Positions 23,091 to 33,610 of a DNA stretch of 64,000 nt are shown piece by piece (the stretch's first letter is position 1; every line of letters starts with the position of its first letter). Made by a program: the position numbers and the translations under genes. The notes under the pieces are model-generated. The model worked only from the letters and a program-made list of their open reading frames with translations, was not told the DNA's origin and did not search any database. Origin of the DNA: Perkinsus marinus ATCC 50983 (Eukaryota > Perkinsozoa > Perkinsida > Perkinsidae); contig NW_003215766.1 in NCBI RefSeq assembly GCF_000006405.1, positions 651,687-715,686 of the forward strand, given 5' to 3'.

Positions 23091-25502
23091 TCTGACTGCG
23101 AGGGCTGACAGGAGATCATGGTGAATCAAAATGGCAATCCTACACCGTTATGATCCGGTTCAACAGCCGTGGTGTAAATGTGCATTCTTGGAGTTCTTTC
23201 GACTCTATCTCCGTCTTTAATCGTCGACGATTAGCCTCCATCCTCAAGATGAAGTCGCGGTTACTCGCCTAAGGATTCGTATCGTCATCATGCGGGATTT
23301 GCAATACATCCCCACTGCAAAGTTGGGTCTGGCAGGTGTACACTTGTCCATGTCCGGCTGAAAACAGTAACCCCTGGGAGGATATAAGAACTGGGGAATA
23401 TATGACCAGTAGAACTATACGACTATATATATCCAATATATGACCAGTAGAACTTCTACTAGCTCCCGTTGTTGTATTCAGCCTACCCTTTCAACATGCT
23501 ACAGACAACGGTTGAGGGCTTAACCTCAGATATGATACGGCATTTCCAGAAGAACAGAAGTTCGATCATGTCGACATGAGGCGAATCGTAACGACCACCT
23601 TGCTCTGCATTGTTGTTGTTAGAGAGACTTCCTCGTTGTCTAGCGTCGAGTTGGATGCAACTTCCGATGCTAGGGATTCAGGAGGATCCTCTGAAACCAT
23701 TCAAGGAGTAGTTACAACTGCCCGATGGTATAGCCGAATTCGCGATGGACACGTCGCTCGACACTGTGACGGACGGTGCGGTTTAGTCGAGTAGTTGACC
23801 AGAACAGACGGAGACCGAATAGATGTACACGCATGAACCTGAGTATTCGTCCTCCTCTTCATCCTCTTCTTTGGGTGGACAGAATGCTTTATGGCTCTCC
23901 AGTTCCGAGGCCCGAACGGTAGACTAAGAAGTGCCAGGCATGAGGTGTCCGATGTCCTACCGAGGCAGGGCTACCCGACAGATTGTGCAGCGGTACATCT
24001 CCTCTGGCACATGTGGAGGAGGGCTTGGATGATCAGCAGCAGTAGACTCCGTAGTTTGCCGAGACTCTCTGTTCGCTTCTGGGGAGGAACGATAATTCTC
24101 GAGAGGTCCGTCCACCGTTGCTCGCCGGGCCGATAGACTCTCCTGAGAGGATGTGAGCTGAAAGGAAGACCTCGGGCGGATGCTTCAGCGTTAGCAGCCT
24201 TAGGATCCTCACACGCGGACTCAGCTCGGGCACAGGCAACATGACACTGAAAGAATGACGGGTCAGGTCAAATGGTAATGTTGGTGATGTTAAACTGTTG
24301 CGTACGGATGCTGCTGTCTGAGACGTGGTAGAAGTGACGAGGAGTGTATGATAGCAGCTCCTACACTCATAGGCTCTGAATTTTGGGGACTGTTCCTGCC
24401 GACGCTATATGGCATATGGATCGGCGGCATCGTCGTACTGGCTCTACGAGGATCGGGGTGGTAGGACATCATCATCCCTGTATAACCCTGCGATGCTCTA
24501 GGTGAATGTCACACGGTAGACTCATGTGGCACTTTCCCACTCGATACCAGAATCCGGCTGAATTCGGCACAAAGCTAGAAGATTGATCGATGAGGCTGAG
24601 TTGAGATTGTTTCGTCTGTTATTGTGTGGATTATGACATTGACTGACAAGCAAGGCGGCTATTTAGTGGTCATAGGAAAAGTAAAGACGTGCATGAAGCT
24701 CTTTACGGCAGCTGCATAAAACTGTAGATTTTTGCAATACTAATAATACGACGACACTAAACCATCTCCACATTGATAAGAGGGACCGTGAAGCTTTACT
24801 AAAGACACACGAATATTCCAATTCGCGACACTCACCCCGGAGTGAAAGCCGCACATGCAACGACAAGGAGGGATAGAATAGTGAGTACTAGCAGATATGA
24901 GTGATATTTAGTTACTATTCGTACACCTGATTAGAGTAACATTCGAGTTCACGAATGTGACTACTGAGTGTCAGTTGAGGTAACCCCCGAGACTCCACCT
25001 CCGGATCGAGCATTCAGAAGACTCTGCAATAGATCGGACGATGATGGCGGGACTCCCCGAATAACCCGCCTGTTGATAAGCTGCTTGTTGAGCGAATGTT
25101 GGTATCATGAGCGGTGCATTAGATGAGTGAGTTCCGTCCGGACGAGCCGTTCCATGCGAGCTGTGAGGGAGGCTGCGTTACGGGTGAGAAGCTGCGTCCT
25201 CGAAATGCCACCTTTGCTTACGTAGTTCAGGCTGCCCGTTGGGCGATGGCTGGTCAGCCCAACAGATAACGAGGCGCCACTTCGCGTGGAGAACTCCATC
25301 ACGATACGCAATAGAGACACTTCTTATGTGAGTCTAGTGCTACAATCAAAGGTCGTTGTTGCCAGAAGATATCCGAAACGAAATCAACGACGGCCACACT
25401 AAGCAACGAGTTAAGCGGGCTAGCATTCCCTGAGGGCAAAATACGGGGGTGATGTACAAAATCCAAGGGAGACAAGTTGATGGGTAAACCCGAAACCCGA
25501 CA
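23091..25502. other. Mostly non-coding; one small secreted-type ORF
   Basis: About 2.4 kb with no confident gene. A 72-codon frame at 23576-23794 (+) begins MRRIVTTTLLCIVVV, a plausible signal peptide, but nothing supports the rest. An imperfect direct repeat around 23400-23460 contains tatatgaccagtagaact twice. Frames at 24033-24242, 25105-25320 and 25299-25508 (-) show no family features. Confidence 0.45.
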
Positions 25503-25948
25503 AGGCAACCAGAAACCCGACCTGTTATACGGGTGAAAGCTGTTACCTAAGGCAGCCAGAAACCCGAACTGTTATACGCGTGAAAGCTGTTACCTAAGGC
25601 AGCCAGAAACCCGAACTGTTATACGGGTGAAAGCTGTTACCTAAGGCAACCAGAAACCCGAACTGTTATACGGGTGAAAGCTGTTACCTAAGGCAGCCAG
25701 AAACCCGAACTGTTATACGGGTGAAAGCTGTTACCTAAGGCAGCCAGAAACCCGAACTGTTATACGCGTGAAAGCTGTTACCTAAGGCAGCCAGAAACCC
25801 GAACTGTTATACGCGTGAAAGCTGTTACCTAAGGCAGCCAGAAACTCGAACTGTTATACGGGTGAAAGCTGTTACCTAAGGCAACCAGAAACCCGAACTG
25901 TTATACGCGTGAAAGCTGTTACCTAAGGCAGCCAGAAACCCGAACTGC
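25503..25948. repeat. 47-bp tandem repeat, about 9.5 copies
   Basis: The unit contains ccagaaacccgaactgttat followed by acgggtg or acgcgtg and aaagctgttacct. Copies differ at only a few positions: cagcc/caacc, acgggtg/acgcgtg, and single changes in the first and eighth copies. There are no unique spacers, so this is a minisatellite, not a CRISPR array. The flanking sequence at 25490-25505 carries an extra cccgaaacccgac piece. The reverse complement of that piece, gtcgggtttcgggtt, recurs at about 44157-44171. Confidence 0.95.
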
Positions 25949-27010
25949 TGAGAGCGAGCGACAAACCACCTTGGATTTTGTCGTTCTTCCTTGGACACGA
26001 GCGAGATGAAAAACTACTTGCCCACTTGAAGATTCTCGTACTTCCCTCAACGTTACAGAGTAGATCGGGGAGATGATGTTGTTGACTTGACGGCTTTCGT
26101 GAGAGCTAGGACGTGACTTCTATGAATGGCGGATACGTTTGAACTCCTGGGAGGATTAGTGAGAACCCGTGGAAAAATGTTGACCCAAATCACACAACAC
26201 AGCGATGGGTGAGCCTGGTGAGGTTGAAGTCAACTCTCGATCGCCTTATGCATACCTCTTCTAATGCCTGGGGCGTTCTTGATGATGTACCCTTTGCAGC
26301 TGTTTTTATTCGCTATGGACGAGTTCAGGGGGTACAGCGACTCTGAAATCGAAAATAACGATGGCGTAGGGTCGGAGACAGGATCATTGAGCGGAGGTAG
26401 TACAGGGGTGATAGGCCAATCGGTGTCACCATCACTCCGTAGAGTTCGACAATGATGGTGATATCGAGATGAATGCTGAAGATTTAGAGACCTAAGATCT
26501 TCTAAGACCTAAGATATCTAAGATCTTGGCGTTAAACATACCGTCATTCATAACGCGTTGACATAACGCATGAGAGGCAAGTTAATTAAAATTCCACAAG
26601 CGCAAACCATCCTGTGGGGCTTATTTCCAGCTCTGTGCACATGGCCTCTGGCTCTCGTGTCCAGAATATCGAAGCGTTTCAAAAAGCAGAACGCTCGCTC
26701 TACTATACTCTTCACGCTCGTATTAAAAACGTTCTACGTTACGCTCAGTTAAGTCTCGTGAATCGCGTGGATCACTTTCCATAACGAGTCGTGATGGAAA
26801 GTGATCCATGCGTTGTGTTGTGTTTTACGCGTTTAACACTTCGCGTAACGCGGTAAACACGTTATGACGCGTTATCGCGTTAGAGTTTTTCGTGATATTG
26901 CGTTTCACGCGTGCGTTTTGACGCGAAGTGTTATCTCAATACAACATATCGCGTTTCTCGCGTAAAACACTTCGCGTAAAACAGTTTTACGCGTAAAACA
27001 GTTTTACGCG
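25949..27010. repeat. Palindrome-rich, acgcg-rich non-coding stretch
   Basis: It holds a perfect 14-bp inverted repeat ggatcactttccat (26769-26782 with 26794-26807, 11-base loop), repeated agacctaagat(c/a)t motifs at about 26485-26530, and many tttacgcg, cgcgtt and acgcgtaa motifs from 26810. From about 26970 a 17-bp palindromic unit (gtaaaacagttttacgc) is tandemly repeated. A 63-codon frame at 26264-26455 (+) includes an acidic MDEFRGYSDSE segment that might be a relic 5' exon of the broken helicase downstream, but this is a guess. Confidence 0.75.
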
Positions 27011-27046
27011 TAAAACAGGTGAAACTCCAATGATTTGTTGTGGTAG

Positions 27047-27801
27047 ATCATCCAGAAGCACTGCAGCCGGTCACGCCAAACGATGATGTTCAGCGCCACT
27101 ATGAATCAGGAGGTGTTGCTGTTTCTCGCGGCTGAAAGTTAACTTTCGTTGCGCATTGCTGTAGGTGTTGAAACTTGCCAAGGTGGTCTTATCCAAACCT
27201 CTCACTATTGCGACCACCAAGGCCAACCGGGTAGCCCCCACGTTGACACAGGAATTCGTAAGATTCTTCGGGCGAGCGGTAAGGGAGGCTGCCGCATCAC
27301 TGTCCCCTCCTCAGATTCGAGTCACTTCTGAGCGACAGCGAGAGGCCACACTCCTGGCTGCGTGCACGAAGCATTCTACGTAGTATCGGCTACCGTTAGT
27401 TTATTCCGGATCTCTAGCGGAGCGAACCAGATGAAGATGTCGCTTTTCAGGAAGCGTTGTCTGATTTTCTGTGCACAGAAGACCGCTCATCGTATGGCTG
27501 TCCTGCTGGGTCTAGTGGGAAAGGTCAAGTTTGCGGAGCTGCATGGCAACCTGCCATGGAAGCGACACTGTTGGCTTCGAGGGTGATGAGGACCGAACTG
27601 ATATGGCCCCTAGTAAAAAGAAGAAGACCAGCGAGAAGGTGGAAGCAGCCGCTCGTGGGGTTCGAACCTGTGCGGGGAAGGCCTCTTCAGGTTTCGAGAG
27701 GCGCTCCCACCTTTGCTGCCAAACCGAAGGCTGGCGGTGTCGATAGGTCTATTAAGAAGCAGAAGGGACCAAAGGGAAAGTCCCGCTATAGAAAACGATG
27801 A
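27047..27801 (+). pseudogene. Broken DDX27/DRS1-type DEAD-box helicase gene
   Basis: Four exons read clearly as the middle of a DDX27/Drs1 helicase: 27047-27112 (motif III SAT in MMFSATMNQE), 27165-27257, 27315-27379 and from 27451 (RCLIFCAQKTAHRMAVLLGL, then AELHGNL). The C-terminal end GPKGKSRYRKR (stop 27801) also fits the family. Everything before motif III, including Walker A and DEAD, is absent upstream, where repeats begin. After HGNL the sequence jumps to a Lys-rich segment, so the ATDVAARG and HRxGRTAR motifs are missing. It therefore looks 5'-truncated and internally deleted. A rearranged assembly or a very large 5' intron is the alternative. Confidence 0.75.
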
Positions 27802-27909
27802 GACACCGCTTACGTGTTTACCACGTTCCTTAATGCTTGACGTTTGCACTCATTACTGAGCTCTTCTGTTGGGTCACTAGGGGGAGGGGGCAAAGCAGTA
27901 CCCAGGCTG

Positions 27910-28616
27910 ATGGCATCATCTTCGATTTTCGATTCTTATGCGAGTGAGTGTAGACGGCAAGTGGCTGAGGCAACGTCGCTAGAAGAAGTGGAGCGTAAGG
28001 GGTTCGGGGAGGTCTGTGGGTAGTGGGTATATGAGTAGGGATGGTCGCGAGATTGGAGCAGCTGGCTCGGTCGGGTCCACAGGCTGAGCGGTCAAGGCGG
28101 ATGGCCGTTGTAGGGGAGCTCAGGGCCTTGGTACGGCAAGCAAAGGGTAGTGGGGTTTGGTAATAGGGGGGAAAGAGGAGTTTTGTAGGAGGGGTGGAAT
28201 CGACACAGCGTCTGGTGGCGTTGGGGGAGGCCTCCTCGTCTGCGCTGAATCAGGCTATACTCAATACGGTAGATACGGAGAGGACGGCTTTAGGTGAGGG
28301 GGAGGGGGCTTGTGTGGGGAAGAGGAGGAGGAGGGACGTGTTTAGGGATAACGAGTGAGCTGGCAAGGCAGCGACAGACTTTAAGCAGGGCTAAGGCTAA
28401 TGCTGACATGCTCGAGGACGATCTATCAGTGGCTCGAGGGAGCGTGGGTGTAGAGGGAGGTGGCCGTGGGGTAGTTCAGTGGGATAGGTACAGAGGATGG
28501 AGAGCAATGCCACGCAGTGTTGTGTGATGTAGCAGCGAAAACCGTTCGACATCTCACTGCATGCCGTTTGCTTCCCTAGTGTGTTAGAGGCTGCAGTGCT
28601 TTTCTTATGGTTGTAG
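27910..28616 (+). CDS. Putative Qb-SNARE (Vti1/GOSR-like)
   Basis: Exons 27910-27994, 28039-28146, 28189-28293 and from 28346 join in frame. The protein begins MASSSIFDSYASECRRQ, then a helical domain (MVARLEQLARSGPQAE, ELRALVRQAKG). A SNARE-like coiled coil follows (STQRLVALGEASSSALNQ, ELARQRQTLSRAKANADM). It may end in a hydrophobic tail, VLEAAVLFLWL, near 28616. The order of a short N-terminal three-helix domain, then a QR-containing heptad stretch, then a tail anchor fits Vti1 or membrin-type Qb-SNAREs of Golgi and endosomal traffic. The last intron is uncertain, so the anchor is tentative. Confidence 0.5.
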
Positions 28617-28680
28617 TCTTTGCATGGGAGGAGGGAATATTCGATATTGTCGACTGACACGACGTGAATGTAGTTGCTAC

Positions 28681-29573
28681 AATGGACCATGCTTGGGCCT
28701 ACTCCCTGCCCAATACCCCTACCAAGGCTGCCAAGGCGGTTTCGCCAGCAGGAGCAGCCCCGAAGGTCCTCACTCCAGCTGAGGTGAGGGCTAGAGCTAG
28801 TCGAAAGCGCTTTCATGTGAGCCTGGTGACGATCGTGGATAGATGGGAGCGTAGGAGGGCGGTTGCATCCACTACTAGCAGTACGTGAGGGTGCGTAGGT
28901 ACGTGTAGTGGTGGCTGTCTGAAACAAGTCAGGAAGATGGCTGAGCTGAGGCGGCAGCGCTCGGCTATAAGGGGCATGGCCACGAGGAAGTAACTCTATT
29001 GGTGCCGAGGATGGCATCCGGGATGCTATTCTTATAGGACGTTTTCTCCCTGTACATCATTTCGTGTGAGGTCTGTGGCCCTTGGCAACACTGAGGAGCT
29101 GATCGAGACTGCTAGAGGGGAGCTGAATAAGGCACTACATGACTTGGTGAGAGCTCCCAGTGTTGACAACAGTCTAGGCCTCAGCTGCAGGCACTTACTC
29201 TGGAAGACCTTCACACTTTATGCGCTGAGTATGATGGAGAGGCTTGTGCTGCACTTCACTTCGCCACGAAATTAGAAGATGCATATCGAGAGGAGCTCTC
29301 CCTACGGCGAGATCTGGTAGAGGCAATGGCACGGCTAGAGTACCCGGAAAATTTCAGCGGCTTTCAGCGGATCCTCGTAGTGTTTGCAGGTAGGGGTTGA
29401 TACTGTTACTACTGACATTAGTTTCTCTCAGAGCTGAGCAGCACGGGCTACTCTCTGTACCAAGCGTGTTGCGCCGTAGTCGATTTCCACGCATGTGTGG
29501 TGGTGGAGGCGGGGGAGAGCAGCGAGCTGGTGGACCGTGTAAAGGCTCGGCTGAGGCATCTTGCTGAGGACTG
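28681..29573 (+). CDS. Uncharacterised multi-exon gene
   Basis: An ATG at 28681 opens MDHAWAYSLPNTPTKAAK, an Ala/Pro-rich start. Later coding-like segments are MAELRRQRSAIRGMATRK (about 28938-28991), an exon around 29070-29135 (ALGNTEELIETARGELNKAL), LQALTLEDLHTLYA into LEDAYREELSLRRDLVEAM (about 29183-29330), and LVDRVKARLRHLAED ending near 29573. Together they suggest a helical or coiled-coil protein. The joins are only partly worked out and I do not recognise a family. A long minus-strand frame over 28397-29017 is its shadow. Confidence 0.45.
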
Positions 29574-29671
29574 AGGGAGTAGCTACGCTCAGCTTTACCA
29601 GTGTCTCTGCGGTCACTAGCCTTGTGTTAGTGTGTGAGGGGATGGTCAGTGAAGGTAGTGCTTTTGGAGAG

Positions 29672-30532
29672 ATGCGTTATAAGATCAATGCGACTGATAT
29701 TATAATAGCAACTATAGTTGGAGGGGGTAGCATGCTGTACACTTGCTATCCCATAATGAGGAGGCTAGAAGACCACGACAAAGTAGGGGGGACTGTAGCC
29801 ACCAGTGTAGGAAAATATGTATATGGTCAACTACATGTGAGTATGAATTCTGAGGAAATTTGGTGAAATTTTCCTTGTTTTCTGTACACTTCGACCAGAA
29901 TTTGAATGCCAACTTGCATAGTTAGTGAGAAACTGTTGAGGTCAGCTGAGGAAAGCGGACGTGTATTCGGACGCTGGTAGCGACTGTATAAACCTCACTG
30001 CTCACCGATGCGGACTAGGCTAGCTCTGCGAGCGTATGAGACTGGTCATTGACGCTCATGTTAGAGAGCAGGCCACTGTCAATAGGGGTATACGCCGCGA
30101 ACCGAACAGTTGTAAATTTCCGACATGCCGTATTTCAATTTGAAAGTAGTACAACAATACACTACGGAACGCTTCCAAGACTTAATCGATTCATACTGTT
30201 ATCATGTTGATATCACTCAAAGTTGACTTTCGAACTGCCGAGAATTGCATCGGAAATTGTTCTTTGCATGACGGGTTGGTTCACACTGTAGACATATAGA
30301 CGCTATCTTCACTTCCTATCAGGCCATTCTAGAAGCTCGTAAACGGCGAGCCGAGCGGAAGGAGGCGGAAGCTGCTACTGCATTAGGGCCGAGGGCAGAT
30401 GATGATGGTGTTGATAATGGTGATGAGGAGGTGTATCCGAGGACGAGCATCTACGACCCTCTCGGGCCCCCAATCGAGGTCCCAACGGCCTCTAAACCGT
30501 CTGGGGTGTGGAGCAAGCTACGGTTCTGGTAG
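29672..30532 (+). CDS. Small single-pass membrane protein
   Basis: Two exons (29672-29782 and 30323-30532) join at phase 0 to a 106-residue protein. The first exon encodes a short N-terminus and one hydrophobic segment (about residues 9-28, from DIIIATIVGGG to TCYP). The second encodes a charged helix (AILEARKRRAERKEAEAAT), an acidic stretch and the end VWSKLRFW. The topology is like small inner-membrane mitochondrial proteins, but no family is recognised. The 540-bp intron is unusually long for this window and contains a repeat element (29800-29985). Confidence 0.6.
29800..29985 (+). mobile_element. Introner/MITE-like element, copy A
   Basis: The head is ccagtgtaggaaaatatg and the tail ends tattcggacgctgg, so the ends are inverted repeats of each other with mismatches. 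The interior shares tgtacacttcgacc...gaattt and gtcagctgaggaaagcg with copies C, D and E. It lies inside the intron of the gene at 29672-30532, in sense orientation. Confidence 0.7.
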
Positions 30533-30646
30533 GGCGATCGCTGCATGGCACAGCTTATACTGTTTCTGATCACCCTTGCTTGTGTTAGCTAGGGACAGCC
30601 CACTTGTGTGAATTCCACTTGAGTAGTTTCCTATATTTTCCCGAAT

Positions 30647-32445
30647 ATGCCTGTGATCCCTGATAAGAGCACTATGCTGGGCGCCGTCATTCACTGTGAT
30701 CGGAGGGAGTCTTCAGCTAAGCATAGTGGCAGTGGAGATCTCTTCCCAGCGTTGGAGCTTAGCCAGGATCTGCCTATACCAGGTGAGGAGTTGGGAAAGG
30801 TGTGGTATGCTCTTTCGAAGGGTCATTGTGGAATTGTTCGTTACAGATGCCGCAGAAGTCCGCCAGGCTATTGGAGAGGAAGCCTACGAGTCACTTGTTA
30901 ATTGCGGGGAGAGTGGTGCTGCCGGCGGGGACCTTAGACTGGTCAAAGTCCTCCGAGGTGGCATCTGCGGCACCGACATCCACATGTTGAAAGGCTATGT
31001 GGATGATGCTGTGGCCGTCGATGGCAAGAGCCCTCTGGTGCTAGGACATGAGTTCGTGGGTAGAAGGAATCGAGCACCCGAGTTCGATCCCTGGTGACGG
31101 CTTTTTTCCTTGTGTTAGGCATCGACACCAGAACAGAGAAGAGAGTGGTGGCTGGTATCAACATACCCTGTGGAAGATGCCCTCTATGTCATCAGGCAGC
31201 TGCGGAAGGCCGCGAGGACCTGCTAATAAGGCGTCGCAATCACTGTCCCCATCGCCACTGCATCGGCATCCATAAATGGTCCGGCTGCCATGCTGAGTAC
31301 CTCCTGGTCCCCTCTGGCAACCTTTTCATCGTGCCTGAGTCTTTGACCGACCTCGAGGCTTGCTGTACTGAGCCCCTAGCAGCGGCCCTGCGCATAGTTG
31401 AACAAGGCATTGTCAAGGCTGGGGATAGGGTAGGAAGTCACGAGGCTTCTCAGTGAAGGTGGACTATTTCCCCATAGGTATGCATCATAGGAGGTGGTCG
31501 ACTTGGTCTCATGATAGCTGAGGTCCTCATGCGTCTGCCGTTGGCCCAGCGAGTGACGAACGATGAGGCAGAGGAGAGGAGTGCACAGCCGTTGAAGGAA
31601 CTGTGTGTTATTGGCAGCGACGTTCAAAGGATGCGCGATGTCTTAGGCCTGGTTGAAGGTAGACGGGAGATCACAATTCTCTTCCATCGTCGTGATCGTC
31701 CCATCCAAGTTACTTCATCATAGGTCCGGCTTCCATCGATCGATCATGCTACAGAGCCCTGATGAAGTCTGCTGATGGGGCTAGTGTGATGGAGATGAAG
31801 CTAGTCTCGAGATACAGCCTCCAGTGCGCTACTGCTGGTGCCGAGGGTGACGATTCTAGACTTTTTGATGTTGTTATTGAATCCACCGGTAGCAGTAGCT
31901 ACGCTGCTGCCTTGAGCGGTGCCATGAACCTCTGCCGCAAAATGGGTGGGTGGAGAGCTCCTCATTAGCCTGCCTCCTTCTATGATCTCTCCATGCAGGC
32001 ACGATTGTTATGAAGACTACGGCGTCGGCGGAGGAGACTCCCAGTCTTGACCAAAGCCTCTCAGTGGGCTCCCTTATGACGCGCTGTGTCGTGGACGAAA
32101 TGAAATTAGTCGGCTCCCGCTGTGGCCCTATGGGTAGAGGCATCGTCTGCTCCCTCTCGTATCCATGCTGTTGTCTCAGGTGCTGCTCTCCGCTTTATCG
32201 AGGAGGCTAAGAAGTCTTCTAGTGCCGACTGCGTAGCTGACCCATCCCCTGTCCCCTCACCGTGCGAGGCATGTGGAAGCTCTGTTGTGTCGTCTCTCGC
32301 CTCCCCACCTCCCCTGTCTCTGTCACGACATATCGGCGCGGTTCTCCCCCTCTCAGAAGCGGTCAAGGCATATACCTTGGCAGCAGTACATCACACGAAA
32401 GGCGGTGTCGCTGGCAGGGTTCAACTCGTTGCTCCACAAGAGTGA
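30647..32445 (+). CDS. Zinc-dependent MDR alcohol dehydrogenase
   Basis: A multi-exon gene from the ATG at 30647 to the stop at 32445. Zinc MDR signatures appear in order: LRGGICGTDIHMLKG (catalytic Cys), LVLGHEFVG (His-Glu), the structural zinc cluster CGRCPLCH with a later NHCPHR, SGCHAEYLLVP, and TEPLAAALRI. Then come a Rossmann GGGRLGLMIAEV, FDVVIESTG, and a C-terminal ALRFIEEAK ... PLSEAVKAY. Members oxidise alcohols or polyols with NAD(P); the substrate cannot be told. An insertion rich in Ser/Pro/Cys between the last two motifs (about 32220-32330) and an insert in the Rossmann half are unusual. One intron (31060-31119) contains a tRNA B-box-like string followed by a T run. Exact exon ends were not all resolved. 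Confidence 0.88.
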
Positions 32446-33253
32446 TTCTCGTGTGTCTTTGAGGCGTGTATTTTCTCAACTGGTATTTGTTCAGTTTCTA
32501 TCAGCACGTTAATTTATCTTGTGTTCAATGAGCAGTTGATGATCAGAATAAAATGAGGGAGTGGGCCTGTGCGGCCTCCGAATATACCTTTTATGAGGCG
32601 TAGCCTCGTCAGTGTCCGATGAGTTACATGGGAGTGTCCGCCAGTGGTTCCTCCCGGCAGTGTCGGCAGATGAAATCCCTAAAACTTGCAAGGTTGCTAG
32701 GATCATTCGTGAGTCCATAAGGTCGAGCTGATAGCCTTTCCCCTTGGATGGTTAGCCCTGAGGGGAGAGGACTTAGTGACTGAGGGAGAAGATAAATCGA
32801 TTTATGTGCGAACCCTTGAGCAGTGTCAGAGTTAAGCAACTTCTTATTCTTCCCGATCTTCATTACAATAGCATTTCTGATAAGGGCTAAGTTGGTGCTC
32901 CAAATTTGGATAATACGACCATCGATAATACGACTGCCGATAGTACTAATGCCTAACTAGTGCCAAGTACTAGTGCCGATAATACGACAGTTACTTTCTC
33001 AATAATCACTTCTCGAAAGAACCTCTACCTGAATCAATCTTCGAAAAACGTATCGCGCATTCGCATTCACAAACCATATACTGATTCCGTGGAACACAAC
33101 AAAACTGAACAGGATTTATCACAAGATGCAAACGAGGGGAAATGAAGACATTTCCGCATACGAAGGAAACACAGCAGTAGAAAGCGTTCAGACAGATGAC
33201 GAGCTCAGTAGAGACGCTCTGGCTCATGATGAGTCTGCTGAAGTAGATGAGTT
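32446..33253. other. Intergenic, no gene supported
   Basis: About 0.8 kb between the dehydrogenase and the Cys-rich protein (-). Around 32910-32990 the phrase gataatacga recurs with small changes (at least three times), a minor degenerate repeat. Frames on both strands lack recognisable features. Confidence 0.5.
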
Positions 33254-33610
33254 TCAGCAACTGCAAGGAATATCCGTACCGTGACAGACATTCGGTAACT
33301 TGTAAGTCATACAGAAGCTGCCTGGCTGCTGTAGGGCACAGAAGGCATCACACTGCCTACCAGTAGTCGGAGGATTCTGAGTGGATGTCCAGACGGCACT
33401 CGATTCAGTAGGCATCGGTGTAGTAGGGACGCCTTCGCAGCTGCAGGGCAGGGTAGTGCCGAAGCAGACTGAAGGGTCCTGCCAGTATTTACAGTAAGAA
33501 CCAGGTTTGACGCTCTCACAGTAGTCGTCACAGGTCGGCACAGCAGTTGCGTAGACTGCAGTGAAAATGATGAGATAAAATGTGGCGATGATATTGAGAC
33601 GTGATATCAT
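33254..33610 (-). CDS. Secreted protein with two Cys-rich repeats
   Basis: A single-exon frame of 118 codons. The first ~23 residues (MISRLNIIATFYLIIFTAVYATA) form a clear signal peptide. The mature part is two copies of one module with six cysteines each, spaced CxxxC, C, C, CxC: PTCDDYCESVKPGSYC ... LPCSC and RQCDAFCALQQPGSFC ... IPCSC. They are joined by a Thr/Pro/Ser linker. The chain stops right after the second CSC. Even cysteine number and spacing suggest disulfide-bonded extracellular modules. The family is not recognised; small secreted Cys-rich proteins are common in parasitic alveolates. Confidence 0.8.
   Translation of the reverse strand: MISRLNIIATFYLIIFTAVYATAVPTCDDYCESVKPGSYCKYWQDPSVCFGTTLPCSCEGVPTTPMPTESSAVWTSTQNPPTTGRQCDAFCALQQPGSFCMTYKLPNVCHGTDIPCSC

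Noticed and set aside
25503-25948. CRISPR-like array of regularly spaced repeats
   Set aside because: The 47-bp units are contiguous and differ only by point changes. There are no unique spacers, and the genome is eukaryotic.
28397-29017. 206-codon minus-strand open frame
   Set aside because: It crosses plus-strand exons that join through splice sites (SNARE-like gene end and the next gene). Its sequence is Pro/Ser/His-rich without family features, so it reads as a shadow.
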